The position numbers were made by a program, and so were the translations under genes. This document shows, one piece after another, positions 1-5,070 of a stretch of DNA of 5,504 nucleotides; the first letter of the stretch is position 1; each line of letters starts with the position of its first letter. The DNA comes from an uncultured Acetatifactor sp. (GTDB taxonomy: Bacteria; Bacillota; Clostridia; Lachnospirales; Lachnospiraceae). The stretch is taken from NCBI GenBank assembly GCA_948496895.1, contig CAOOJO010000211.1, forward strand, positions 1-5,504, written 5' to 3'. The notes under the pieces are model-generated. The model ran no database searches, had not been told where the DNA came from, and saw only the letters and a list, made by a program, of their open reading frames with translations.

Positions 1-1701
1 CTGATCGGCAGGGAGAACCCGGACTTCGGGCCGCTGCAGGGAGCCATCACCCGGGTGGCATGCTTCTATGCCCTGGGGGTCATAGCATCCTTCACCCAGT
101 CCAGGATACTAATCAACATCGGCCAGGGGACGCTGCGCAACATCCGAAACGACATGTTCGAGAAGATGGAGTCCCTTCCTATTAAATACTTTGACACCCA
201 TGCCCACGGCGACATCATGTCCATGTACACCAACGACATCGACACCCTGCGCCAGATGATCAGCCAGAGCATCCCCCAGATGATCAACAGCGCCATCACC
301 GTGGTCAGCGTCTTCGCCTGCATGCTGGTGCTGGACATCCCGCTGACCCTGGTGACCCTGCTGATGGTGGGCGTCATGCTGGTGGCCACCAAGAAGATTG
401 GGGGCTTGAGCAGCCGGTACTTCCTGGCCCAGCAGAAGGCAATCGGCGCCGTGAACGGCTGCGTGGAGGAGACCATGACCGGCCAGAAGGTGGTGAAGGT
501 GTTCTGCCATGAGCAGGAGAGCCTGGATCAGTTCAATGAGCTCAACGACCAGCTCTTCGAGAGCGCCTACCAGGCCAACCGCTTCGCCAACATCATGGGG
601 CCCGTGAACGCCCAGCTGGGGAACCTAAGCTATGTGGTCTGCGCCGTGGTGGGCGGCATCCTGGCCATCACTGGGGTGTCCGGGCTGACCTTGGGCGGCC
701 TTGCCAGCTTCCTGAACTTCAACAAGTCCTTCAACATGCCCATCAACCAGGTGAGCATGCAGTTCAACAGCATCATCATGGCCCTGGCCGGCGCGGACAG
801 GATCTTCAAGCTCATGGACGAGAAGCCCGAGGTGGACGAGGGCTACGTGGAGCTGGTGAACGCGGTGCGGGACGCGGACGGCGAGCTGAGGGAGAGCAAG
901 GAGCGCACAGGGCTCTGGGCCTGGAAGCATTACCACAAGGCGGACGATACCACCACCTACGTGGAGCTCACCGGGGACGTGGTGTTCGACGGCGTGGACT
1001 TCGGCTACAATGACGACAAGATGATCCTCCACGACATCGTGCTCCACGCCAAGCCCGGCCAGAAGATAGCCTTCGTAGGGGCCACCGGCGCGGGCAAGAC
1101 CACCATCACCAACCTGATCAACCGGTTCTACGATATCCAGGATGGAAAGATACGGTACGACAACATCAACGTGAACAAGATCAAAAAGGCGGATCTGCGG
1201 CGCTCCTTAGGGATAGTGCTCCAGGACACCCATCTCTTCACCGGCACCGTCATGGAGAACATCCGCTACGGCAAGATGGACGCCACGGACTCCGAGGTGA
1301 AGAAGGCCGCGGTGCTGGCCAATGCCCACGGGTTCATCGTAAGGCTCCCGGACGGCTATGACACCATGCTCCACGGGGACGGCGCCAACTTAAGCCAGGG
1401 CCAGAGGCAGCTCCTGGCCATCGCCAGGGCCGCCATCGCGGATCCTCCGGTACTGATCCTGGACGAGGCCACCAGCTCCATCGACACCAGGACAGAGAAG
1501 CTGGTGCAGCAGGGCATGGACGCGCTGATGAAGGGCCGCACCAATTTCGTCATCGCCCACAGGCTCTCCACGGTCAAGAACAGCGACTGCATCATCGTCC
1601 TGGAGCAGGGCCGGATCATCGAGCGGGGCACCCACGACGAGCTCATGGAGCAGAAAGGGAAGTATTACCAGCTCTATACCGGGAACGCGGTGGCCTCTTA
1701 A
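1..1701 (+). CDS. ABC transporter, fused permease/ATP-binding protein (5' partial)
   Basis: This is a half-transporter of the type I exporter fold (multidrug/lipid exporter family), which pairs with a second half-transporter and uses ATP to move substrate across the cytoplasmic membrane. The frame is open from base 1, so the start lies outside the window; the GTG at 55 is internal, and I estimate about 50-60 N-terminal residues are missing. Counting codons from base 1, hydrophobic helices lie near codons 19-38, 95-130 and 206-240. The nucleotide-binding domain has Walker A GATGAGKT (codons 360-367), Q-loop Gln 408, signature LSQGQ (464-468), Walker B VLILDE (484-489) with the catalytic Glu, and the H-loop His 520. 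All ATPase residues are canonical. Between the domains is a charged linker of about 45 residues containing TGLWAWKH, which I recall from many Firmicutes exporters that work as heterodimers; the partner would probably lie upstream. Substrate is unknown. Confidence 0.93.
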   Translation: MIGRENPDFGPLQGAITRVACFYALGVIASFTQSRILINIGQGTLRNIRNDMFEKMESLPIKYFDTHAHGDIMSMYTNDIDTLRQMISQSIPQMINSAITVVSVFACMLVLDIPLTLVTLLMVGVMLVATKKIGGLSSRYFLAQQKAIGAVNGCVEETMTGQKVVKVFCHEQESLDQFNELNDQLFESAYQANRFANIMGPVNAQLGNLSYVVCAVVGGILAITGVSGLTLGGLASFLNFNKSFNMPINQVSMQFNSIIMALAGADRIFKLMDEKPEVDEGYVELVNAVRDADGELRESKERTGLWAWKHYHKADDTTTYVELTGDVVFDGVDFGYNDDKMILHDIVLHAKPGQKIAFVGATGAGKTTITNLINRFYDIQDGKIRYDNINVNKIKKADLRRSLGIVLQDTHLFTGTVMENIRYGKMDATDSEVKKAAVLANAHGFIVRLPDGYDTMLHGDGANLSQGQRQLLAIARAAIADPPVLILDEATSSIDTRTEKLVQQGMDALMKGRTNFVIAHRLSTVKNSDCIIVLEQGRIIERGTHDELMEQKGKYYQLYTGNAVAS

Positions 1702-1721
1702 GGCCCCGCGCCTGAATGATT

Positions 1722-1767
1722 GAAAAAGCCGACAATCCGTATGGAGACGGGGATTGCCGGCTTTTTC
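1722..1767. terminator. Bidirectional intrinsic terminator between convergent genes
   Basis: Bases 1722-1738 pair with 1751-1767 in a 17-position stem with one A-C mismatch (1732/1757). The arms carry a five-A run on the left and a five-T run on the right, so the RNA from either strand ends in a U-tract. It lies 20 bases after the exporter stop and 36 bases beyond the stop of the minus-strand GNAT gene, so it probably serves both. Confidence 0.88.
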
Positions 1768-1802
1768 AGAACACAGGGATGGCGAGGACAATTGGCTGTC
1801 CA

Positions 1803-2411
1803 TTATGTATCATGGTAACGGTTCCAGTATTCGGTGAAATCAATTTTTTTATAGAGCGTATACAAATTTTCTTCATTTAGTTCATCATATAATTTGCGAA
1901 ACCCTTTGTCCTTATAGACACGCTCGAACATCTTCTCTCTACACTCTAACATGACCAAATTGCCGCCGACCACCTGTGCAGCAATGCTGATGGAATGATA
2001 GCATTCATTTAATATCTGCTCCCCGCTTATTTCATCGGAGGTATATACATTGCTTCGCCCCAGTTGCCCTATTAGATATGCTGGTATGCTTTTCAGGGAG
2101 TCCCTACCGGGATAGTCCCCTAATAGCTTCCTCTTTCTTTTGGCGGACAATTCTGATATGTCGATTGCTCTCTGTGCGATTGTGTAATAAGCCATAACAG
2201 AAAAAGTACCCTGCATGAGTTTGTCAAGATCAACCAGAAGATAGGTTTTTCCGATATTGGCCCTTTCGTATGTAATAGCCTTTTTTATTAAAAAATTCTC
2301 TAAATCAACTTCCCGTTGACAAGAGAACTTTTTAAAGGATTGTTCGACTTTACTTATATCATATTCATCGTTCAACAGCACTCCTAATGATATCACTCTG
2401 TATGCTTTCAT
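1803..2411 (-). CDS. GNAT-fold acetyltransferase-like protein, candidate toxin of a toxin-antitoxin pair
   Basis: A 202-residue soluble protein with no signal peptide or membrane segment. By eye it follows the layout of GNAT toxins of the TacT/AtaT type: an N-terminal FSCQREVDLENFL stretch (29-41) like their F-C-x-LD-x-FL opening, a strand at TYLLVD (56-61), a central strand IPAYLIGQLGR (109-119) and a C-terminal VYKDKGF (165-171) where these enzymes have FYxxxGF, with Tyr166 at the place of the catalytic Tyr. Family members acetylate the amino group of aminoacyl-tRNA and block translation. The acetyl-CoA loop is unusual: around 123-134 (YTSDEISGEQIL) an ungapped reading puts Asp126 and Ile128 at the two usual glycine positions, keeping only Gly130. 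Its ATG overlaps the stop of the upstream small gene (ATGA, 2408-2411), with AGGAAAAAG as the site before it, implying coupled translation. Base composition is far AT-richer than its neighbours, suggesting acquisition. It could also be a non-acetylating GNAT relative. Confidence 0.72.
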   Translation of the reverse strand: MKAYRVISLGVLLNDEYDISKVEQSFKKFSCQREVDLENFLIKKAITYERANIGKTYLLVDLDKLMQGTFSVMAYYTIAQRAIDISELSAKRKRKLLGDYPGRDSLKSIPAYLIGQLGRSNVYTSDEISGEQILNECYHSISIAAQVVGGNLVMLECREKMFERVYKDKGFRKLYDELNEENLYTLYKKIDFTEYWNRYHDT

Positions 2412-2590
2412 CTTTTTCCTAACGCCTTTTTCATTTTTTCTTTTAAATCGGTATCCTGAACCAAATTAGCTGAATGGGAATGAAAATCTTTGCGCAGTGT
2501 AGGATGTACGGTTTTCGACATCTCTGATACAAACTCGGCAGCTTTATCCGCTTTTACGGAAAATTGTTTGCCAAAAGTAGACGTGGCCAT
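2408..2590 (-). CDS. Small protein upstream of the GNAT gene, candidate antitoxin
   Basis: A 60-residue, Lys-rich, basic protein that I do not recognise as a named family. I chose the ATG at 2590 because it has a strong AGGAGG site 7 bases upstream; the frame stays open further upstream, but that part runs antisense through the riboswitch and has no comparable start signal. Visible layout: a short strand-like segment TFGKQFSVK (5-13), an amphipathic helix ADKAAEFVSEMSK (14-26), a polar middle with two His (39 region) and a Lys-rich C-terminal helix (about 48-60). The strand-then-helix start would fit a ribbon-type DNA-binding antitoxin, but this is not proven, and it is shorter than the usual DUF1778 antitoxins of GNAT toxins (roughly 90 residues). 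Position first in the operon, small size and a four-base overlap with the downstream GNAT gene are what suggest an antitoxin role. Confidence 0.65.
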   Translation of the reverse strand: MATSTFGKQFSVKADKAAEFVSEMSKTVHPTLRKDFHSHSANLVQDTDLKEKMKKALGKR

Positions 2591-2597
2591 TTTACAT

Positions 2598-2603
2598 CCT
2601 CCT
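2598..2603 (-). promoter_or_regulatory. Ribosome binding site AGGAGG of the small-protein gene
   Basis: On the minus strand AAAGGAGG precedes the ATG at 2590 with 7 bases between AGGAGG and the start. It is the reason for choosing this start over longer readings that would run back through the riboswitch. Confidence 0.85.
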
Positions 2604-2610
2604 TTCCTTG

Positions 2611-2623
2611 GCATACAGTATGC
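2611..2623. promoter_or_regulatory. Perfect 13-base palindrome, candidate operator of the GNAT pair
   Basis: GCATAC-A-GTATGC is a perfect inverted repeat with a one-base centre. It lies 8 bases before the AGGAGG site of the small gene and just after the candidate start of transcription, where an autoregulating antitoxin would bind. It is short enough that an unrelated small hairpin is possible. Confidence 0.4.
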
Positions 2624-2638
2624 CCTCTTTTCAAGCTT

Positions 2639-2647
2639 ATAGTAGCA
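2639..2647 (-). promoter_or_regulatory. Candidate extended -10 promoter for the minus-strand pair
   Basis: On the minus strand the bases read TGCTACTAT, which fits TGn-TATAAT extended -10 elements with one mismatch. I find no good -35 hexamer at 16-18 bases upstream. Transcription would start near 2632, giving a leader of about 40 bases that includes the palindrome at 2611-2623. It is the best candidate I see, but weak. Confidence 0.4.
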
Positions 2648-2699
2648 TAATAATCCAAATAAATCTACATATATTTCAAAAATATCCGAAGTTTTTAGA

Positions 2700-2728
2700 T
2701 TGACAATGCCGGGAAACGGGATTATAAT
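2700..2728 (+). promoter_or_regulatory. Consensus sigma-A promoter for the FMN riboswitch and ribU
   Basis: TTGACA at 2700-2705 and TATAAT at 2723-2728 are separated by exactly 17 bases, a perfect match to the housekeeping consensus. Transcription would start near 2735, about 17 bases before the first riboswitch helix. A consensus promoter makes sense where expression is limited by a downstream terminator rather than at initiation. Confidence 0.88.
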
Positions 2729-2751
2729 GATTTTTGTCAAATAAAAGAAAA

Positions 2752-2923
2752 TTCTTCGGGGTCGGGTGACCTCTGCGGGATGCGGATGCATGTCCCGCAG
2801 GCGGAATTCCCTACTGGCGGTAAAGTCCGCGACCCGGGGCAGGCGAAGGGCAAACGCCCAGGCCCGCCACGGCTGATTCGGTGAAACTCCGGAACCAACA
2901 GTAAAGTCTGGATGAAAGAAGAA
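2752..2923 (+). promoter_or_regulatory. FMN riboswitch aptamer (RFN element)
   Basis: The conserved RFN blocks occur in order. The closing helix P1 is TTCTTC (2752-2757) with GAAGAA (2918-2923). Then come CGGGGTCGGGTG (2757-2768), AATTCCCTACTGGCGGTAAAG (from 2805), GTCCGCGACCCG (2825-2836), the GATTCGGTGAAACTCCGG block (2875-2892) and CAGTAAAGTCTGGATG (2899-2914), which contains helix P6 (CAG with CTG). Adenines at 2832, 2898 and 2912 line up with those I recall contacting FMN in the Fusobacterium structure. FMN binding should stabilise this fold and favour the downstream terminator, lowering ribU. Oddities: the P3 arm carries an additional 8-bp hairpin (2773-2800), and the usual CCGAC reads CCAAC at 2895-2899. 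A GGGC-AAAC-GCCC hairpin (2848-2859) fills the variable P4 region. Confidence 0.95.
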
Positions 2924-2971
2924 ATATCTGTCACAGGTTCCCTTCGGGAGGCATGTCCTGGCTGCAGCAGG

Positions 2972-2999
2972 CTGCCCTGGAAGCGCATCCAGTGGGCAG
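2972..2999 (+). other. Linker hairpin between FMN aptamer and terminator
   Basis: CTGCCC (2972-2977) pairs with GGGCAG (2994-2999), and inside it TGGA (2978-2981) pairs with TCCA (2988-2991), leaving a six-base loop and a GT bulge at 2992-2993. With no T-run after it, it is not a terminator. CAGG at 2968-2971 can pair either with CCTG just upstream (2957-2960) or with CCTG inside the stem (2976-2979), so this linker could switch folds. Its role in the expression platform is inference. Confidence 0.5.
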
Positions 3000-3013
3000 A
3001 GGTATGGAAACCC

Positions 3014-3043
3014 GCCCCGAATCGTCATGGTTCGGGGCTTTTT
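3014..3043 (+). terminator. Riboswitch-controlled intrinsic terminator before ribU
   Basis: GCCCCGAA (3014-3021) pairs perfectly with TTCGGGGC (3031-3038), extended by a T-G and a C-G pair around the loop GTCAT, and is followed directly by TTTTT (3039-3043). It sits about 90 bases after the aptamer and 55 bases before the ribU start, so it is the off state of the riboswitch. TTCGGG at 2943-2948 and TTCGGGG at 2755-2761 copy its 3' arm and could compete for the 5' arm. Confidence 0.9.
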
Positions 3044-3083
3044 CATGTCCGGAAGAATTTTCCGAAACAATCTTTAGAAAAGT

Positions 3084-3088
3084 GGAGG
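3084..3088 (+). promoter_or_regulatory. Ribosome binding site GGAGG of ribU
   Basis: GTGGAGGAAAAG lies before the ATG at 3098, with 9 bases between GGAGG and the start. It fixes the ribU start, because the frame is open back into the aptamer, where another in-frame ATG at 2912 exists but lies inside conserved riboswitch sequence. Confidence 0.85.
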
Positions 3089-3097
3089 AAAAGAAAA

Positions 3098-3874
3098 ATG
3101 AACGAACTGTTCCAAAATGTGGCGGAGAACGCCATGTATGTACTGAGCTTCCTTATGATCATCGTGCTGGTATTTGTCGTAGCGCTGCTGCTGGAAAAGG
3201 CCGCCGGGAAAAAGAACGGCGTGACAGGGCCGGTCTTCACCACCAGGAAGCTGGCCATGATCGGCATGTTCTCCGCCATCGCCATGATTCTGCATCTGTT
3301 CGACTTCCCGCTGCCCTTCGCCCCCGGCTTCTACAAGCTGGACTTCAGCGAGCTGCCCATTCTGGTGGGAGCCTTCGCTTTCGGCCCGGCGGCAGGGGTG
3401 ATGATGGAGTTCATCAAAATCCTGCTGAAGCTCTTCATCAAGGGCACGTCCACGGCCTTCGTGGGCGACCTGGCGAACTTCGTCATCGGCTGCAGCTTCA
3501 TCCTGCCCGCCTCGGCCATCTATGCCTTCCATAAGAGCAAGAAGACGGCGATTGCGGCCTGTGCCATCGGCACCGCCATCCTCACCGTGTTCGGCACCGC
3601 CTTCAACGCCGTTTACCTGCTCCCGGCATTCTCCAAGCTCTACGGCATGCCCCTGGACAGCCTGCTGGAGATGGGCAGCGCGGTGAACCCGCTGGCGAAG
3701 GGAGGCATCATCAGCTTCGTGGCGGCCTGTGTCGCGCCCCTGAACCTGATCAAGGGAGCCAGCGTGTCTTTGGTGACGCTGCTTGTCTACAAGCCCCTGA
3801 GCCCTATCATCAAGGCCGGACAGGATACGGCGGCGCCGCGCCGCATTGCGGAACAGGCGGGTCGGCTGCAGTAA
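3098..3874 (+). CDS. ribU: ECF transporter riboflavin-binding S component RibU
   Basis: RibU is the membrane subunit that captures riboflavin and associates with the shared ECF module (EcfT plus two ATPases, EcfA/EcfA') to import it. The predicted protein has 258 residues and many hydrophobic helices. The recognisable signature is the run FDFPLPFAPGFYKLDFSE (68-85), followed by LPILVGAFAFGPAAGVMMEF (86-105), IKGTSTAFVGDLANFVIG (114-131) and the C-terminal LNLIKGASVSLVTLLVYKPL (215-234). A small-xxx-small pair, G56 and A60, lies in the first core helix, where S components contact EcfT. It is longer than a typical RibU (about 190-210 residues) because of an N-terminal helix (about 13-32) plus a basic linker; I recall such forms in Clostridia. 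No ECF module genes are in the window, so it probably shares a module encoded elsewhere. The FMN riboswitch upstream independently supports riboflavin as substrate. Strong terminators on both sides suggest a single-gene transcript. Confidence 0.93.
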   Translation: MNELFQNVAENAMYVLSFLMIIVLVFVVALLLEKAAGKKNGVTGPVFTTRKLAMIGMFSAIAMILHLFDFPLPFAPGFYKLDFSELPILVGAFAFGPAAGVMMEFIKILLKLFIKGTSTAFVGDLANFVIGCSFILPASAIYAFHKSKKTAIAACAIGTAILTVFGTAFNAVYLLPAFSKLYGMPLDSLLEMGSAVNPLAKGGIISFVAACVAPLNLIKGASVSLVTLLVYKPLSPIIKAGQDTAAPRRIAEQAGRLQ

Positions 3875-3880
3875 AATTTC

Positions 3881-3909
3881 TTGCTTTTTTCGTATTTTTA
3901 GAGTAAAAT
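3881..3909 (+). promoter_or_regulatory. Possible promoter for the YcxB-like/tsa genes
   Basis: TTGCTT (3881-3886) and TAAAAT (3904-3909) are separated by 17 bases, a fair sigma-A match. The start would be near 3916, only 7 bases before the terminator hairpin at 3923-3950, so a transcript from here would meet that terminator at once. Either the promoter is spurious, the terminator is leaky, or the pair is an attenuated leader. I see no better promoter before the gene at 3999. Confidence 0.35.
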
Positions 3910-3922
3910 GACAGATGGACAC

Positions 3923-3950
3923 AAAAGCACCTGCTCTGTGGGTGCTTTTT
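3923..3950 (+). terminator. Intrinsic terminator after ribU
   Basis: AAAAGCACC (3923-3931) pairs perfectly with GGTGCTTTT (3941-3949) around a nine-base loop and runs into a T-tract (3946-3950). It lies 49 bases after the ribU stop. Because its left arm begins with four A, it can also terminate transcription arriving from the other side. Confidence 0.85.
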
Positions 3951-3998
3951 CGTGGAATAAAATACGGTAGGCCGATTTTGGGGCGGCAGAGGAGAAGT

Positions 3999-4475
3999 AT
4001 GCTGGAACTGACCATAAAGATAGAAGCAGGGGATTTATACGACTATATGCTGCGGCATTCCTACAACAGCCCGGCGGGCATCCTGGGCAGCGCTTTCGGC
4101 GCGGTGCTGATTCTGTTCGCCCTGGCCACGAAGCAGTGGATCTTCATCGTGCTGGGGCTGGTGATGCTGCTCTATCTGCCATGGACGCTTTTTTTAAAGA
4201 GTAGGAGCCAGATCCTCTCCAATGCCGCTTTCCAGGAGCCGCTGCACTATACCCTGGACGAGGAGGGGCTGACCATTTCCCAGGGGGACGCCCAGGAGAA
4301 GATGGCATGGGAATACATGCACAAGGCGGTGTCCACCGGCAGGAGCATCATCCTCTACACCTCGCCTATCAATGGAACCATCTTCCCCAGGCGACAGCTG
4401 GGAGACCGGCAGGCGGCGGTGATCGAGATGATCTCCACCCACATGCCCCCGGCCAAGGTGAAGATACGCGCCTGA
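3999..4475 (+). CDS. YcxB-like membrane protein of unknown function
   Basis: A 158-residue protein. I chose the ATG at 3999, preceded by AGAGGAG at 3988-3994, over the in-frame ATG at 3915, which would read through the terminator hairpin. Layout: a short cytoplasmic-type N-terminus (1-22), two adjacent membrane helices (about 24-42 and 46-66) ending in a basic KSRS stop-transfer patch, then a soluble C-terminal domain rich in strands, with HYTLDEEGLTISQGD (83-97), KMAWEYMHKAVSTGRSIILY (101-120) and NGTIFPRRQLG (125-135). This matches the YcxB-like family layout (two helices followed by a PH-like strand domain, often ending in an IPKR/FPRR-type motif). The molecular function of that family is unknown to me. 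It is separated by 39 bases from tsaE and so is probably co-transcribed with it, but nothing in its sequence ties it to tRNA modification. Assignment to the family is by recognition only. Confidence 0.75.
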   Translation: MLELTIKIEAGDLYDYMLRHSYNSPAGILGSAFGAVLILFALATKQWIFIVLGLVMLLYLPWTLFLKSRSQILSNAAFQEPLHYTLDEEGLTISQGDAQEKMAWEYMHKAVSTGRSIILYTSPINGTIFPRRQLGDRQAAVIEMISTHMPPAKVKIRA

Positions 4476-4514
4476 TTCTGCGGGGCGACAGGGCAGTGGA
4501 AAACAGGGAAACGG

Positions 4515-5045
4515 ATGGATATAAACGTAAAGAAGATAATAGAGGAACTGAATACAAGTAAAGCAGTGACGCTGGAATCCTGGTCGGCAGAGGAGACGGC
4601 CGCGTTTGGAGAGCGCCTGGGCCAGGCGGGTCTGCCGGGCCAGGTCTACACTCTGACCGGAGACCTGGGCGTGGGCAAGACCGTGTTCACCCAGGGCTTT
4701 GCCAGAGGCCTGGGTGTGGAGGGCCCTGTGAACAGCCCTACCTTTACCATACTCCAAATCTACGAGGACGGCAGGCTGCCATTCTACCATTTCGATGTCT
4801 ATCGCATAGCGGACGTGGAGGAGATGGAGGAAATCGGCTACGAGGACTGCTTTTACGGGGAGGGAATCTGCCTCATAGAATGGGCCAATCTGATAGAGGA
4901 GATTCTGCCGGAGGATGCCATCCAGGTGACCATAGAAAAAGATTTAGAAAAAGGCTTCGACTATCGCAGAATCACTCTGTGCAGCCGCAATGTCGAGAAG
5001 GGTGCCACTGACAGCAATGCCGCCCTGGGCGGGATGGATAAGTGA
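4515..5045 (+). CDS. tsaE: tRNA t6A37 biosynthesis ATPase TsaE
   Basis: TsaE is the small P-loop ATPase that binds the TsaD-TsaB core and resets it between catalytic cycles when threonylcarbamoyl is transferred to A37 of ANN-decoding tRNAs. The 176-residue protein has Walker A GDLGVGKT (49-56), the SPTF segment (74-77), the HFDVYR motif (92-97) and the conserved LIEWAN (120-125) with the Glu-Trp pair typical of the family. It is somewhat longer than usual (about 150 residues): an N-terminal extension of about 17 residues precedes the normal opening, and a polar tail (about 158-176) follows the last strand. The start at 4515 has only a weak CAGGGAA site; no later in-frame ATG precedes Walker A, so I keep it. 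tsaB follows after 25 bases, the usual tsaE-tsaB operon order in Firmicutes. Confidence 0.95.
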   Translation: MDINVKKIIEELNTSKAVTLESWSAEETAAFGERLGQAGLPGQVYTLTGDLGVGKTVFTQGFARGLGVEGPVNSPTFTILQIYEDGRLPFYHFDVYRIADVEEMEEIGYEDCFYGEGICLIEWANLIEEILPEDAIQVTIEKDLEKGFDYRRITLCSRNVEKGATDSNAALGGMDK

Positions 5046-5070
5046 TGCGCGGCACCATGGGAAGGAAACT

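Noticed and set aside
1786..1801. Small inverted repeat GGACA...TGTCC beyond the GNAT gene stop, considered as an attachment or insertion end
   Set aside because: Only 5 bp, no T-run, and no matching copy at the other side of the cassette.
66..1803. Several open frames of about 60-140 codons on the minus strand opposite the ABC exporter
   Set aside because: They are the expected antisense shadows of a GC-rich gene, with His/Val/Asp-rich nonsense composition, no start signals and no recognisable domains.
2735..2740. TTGACA on the minus strand, considered as a -35 element for the GNAT pair
   Set aside because: At 16-18 bases downstream there is no -10-like hexamer (it reads close to GTTTCC), so no promoter can be supported there.
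2591..3070. Minus-strand extension of the 60-residue protein, running antisense through the riboswitch
   Set aside because: It merely happens to lack stops; its composition is that of the antisense of structured RNA, and the AGGAGG-preceded ATG at 2590 is the clear start.
2912..3097. In-frame 62-codon N-terminal extension of ribU starting at the ATG at 2912
   Set aside because: The ATG is part of the conserved GGATG block of the FMN aptamer, the extension reads through the terminator hairpin, has no ribosome binding site, and does not resemble RibU. The ATG at 3098 has GGAGG at correct distance.
3074..4015. A 313-codon minus-strand open frame opposite ribU
   Set aside because: Its sequence is rich in Glu/Gly/His/Arg in the repetitive way typical of antisense frames of GC-rich genes, and it crosses two terminators. 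RibU on the plus strand is unambiguous.
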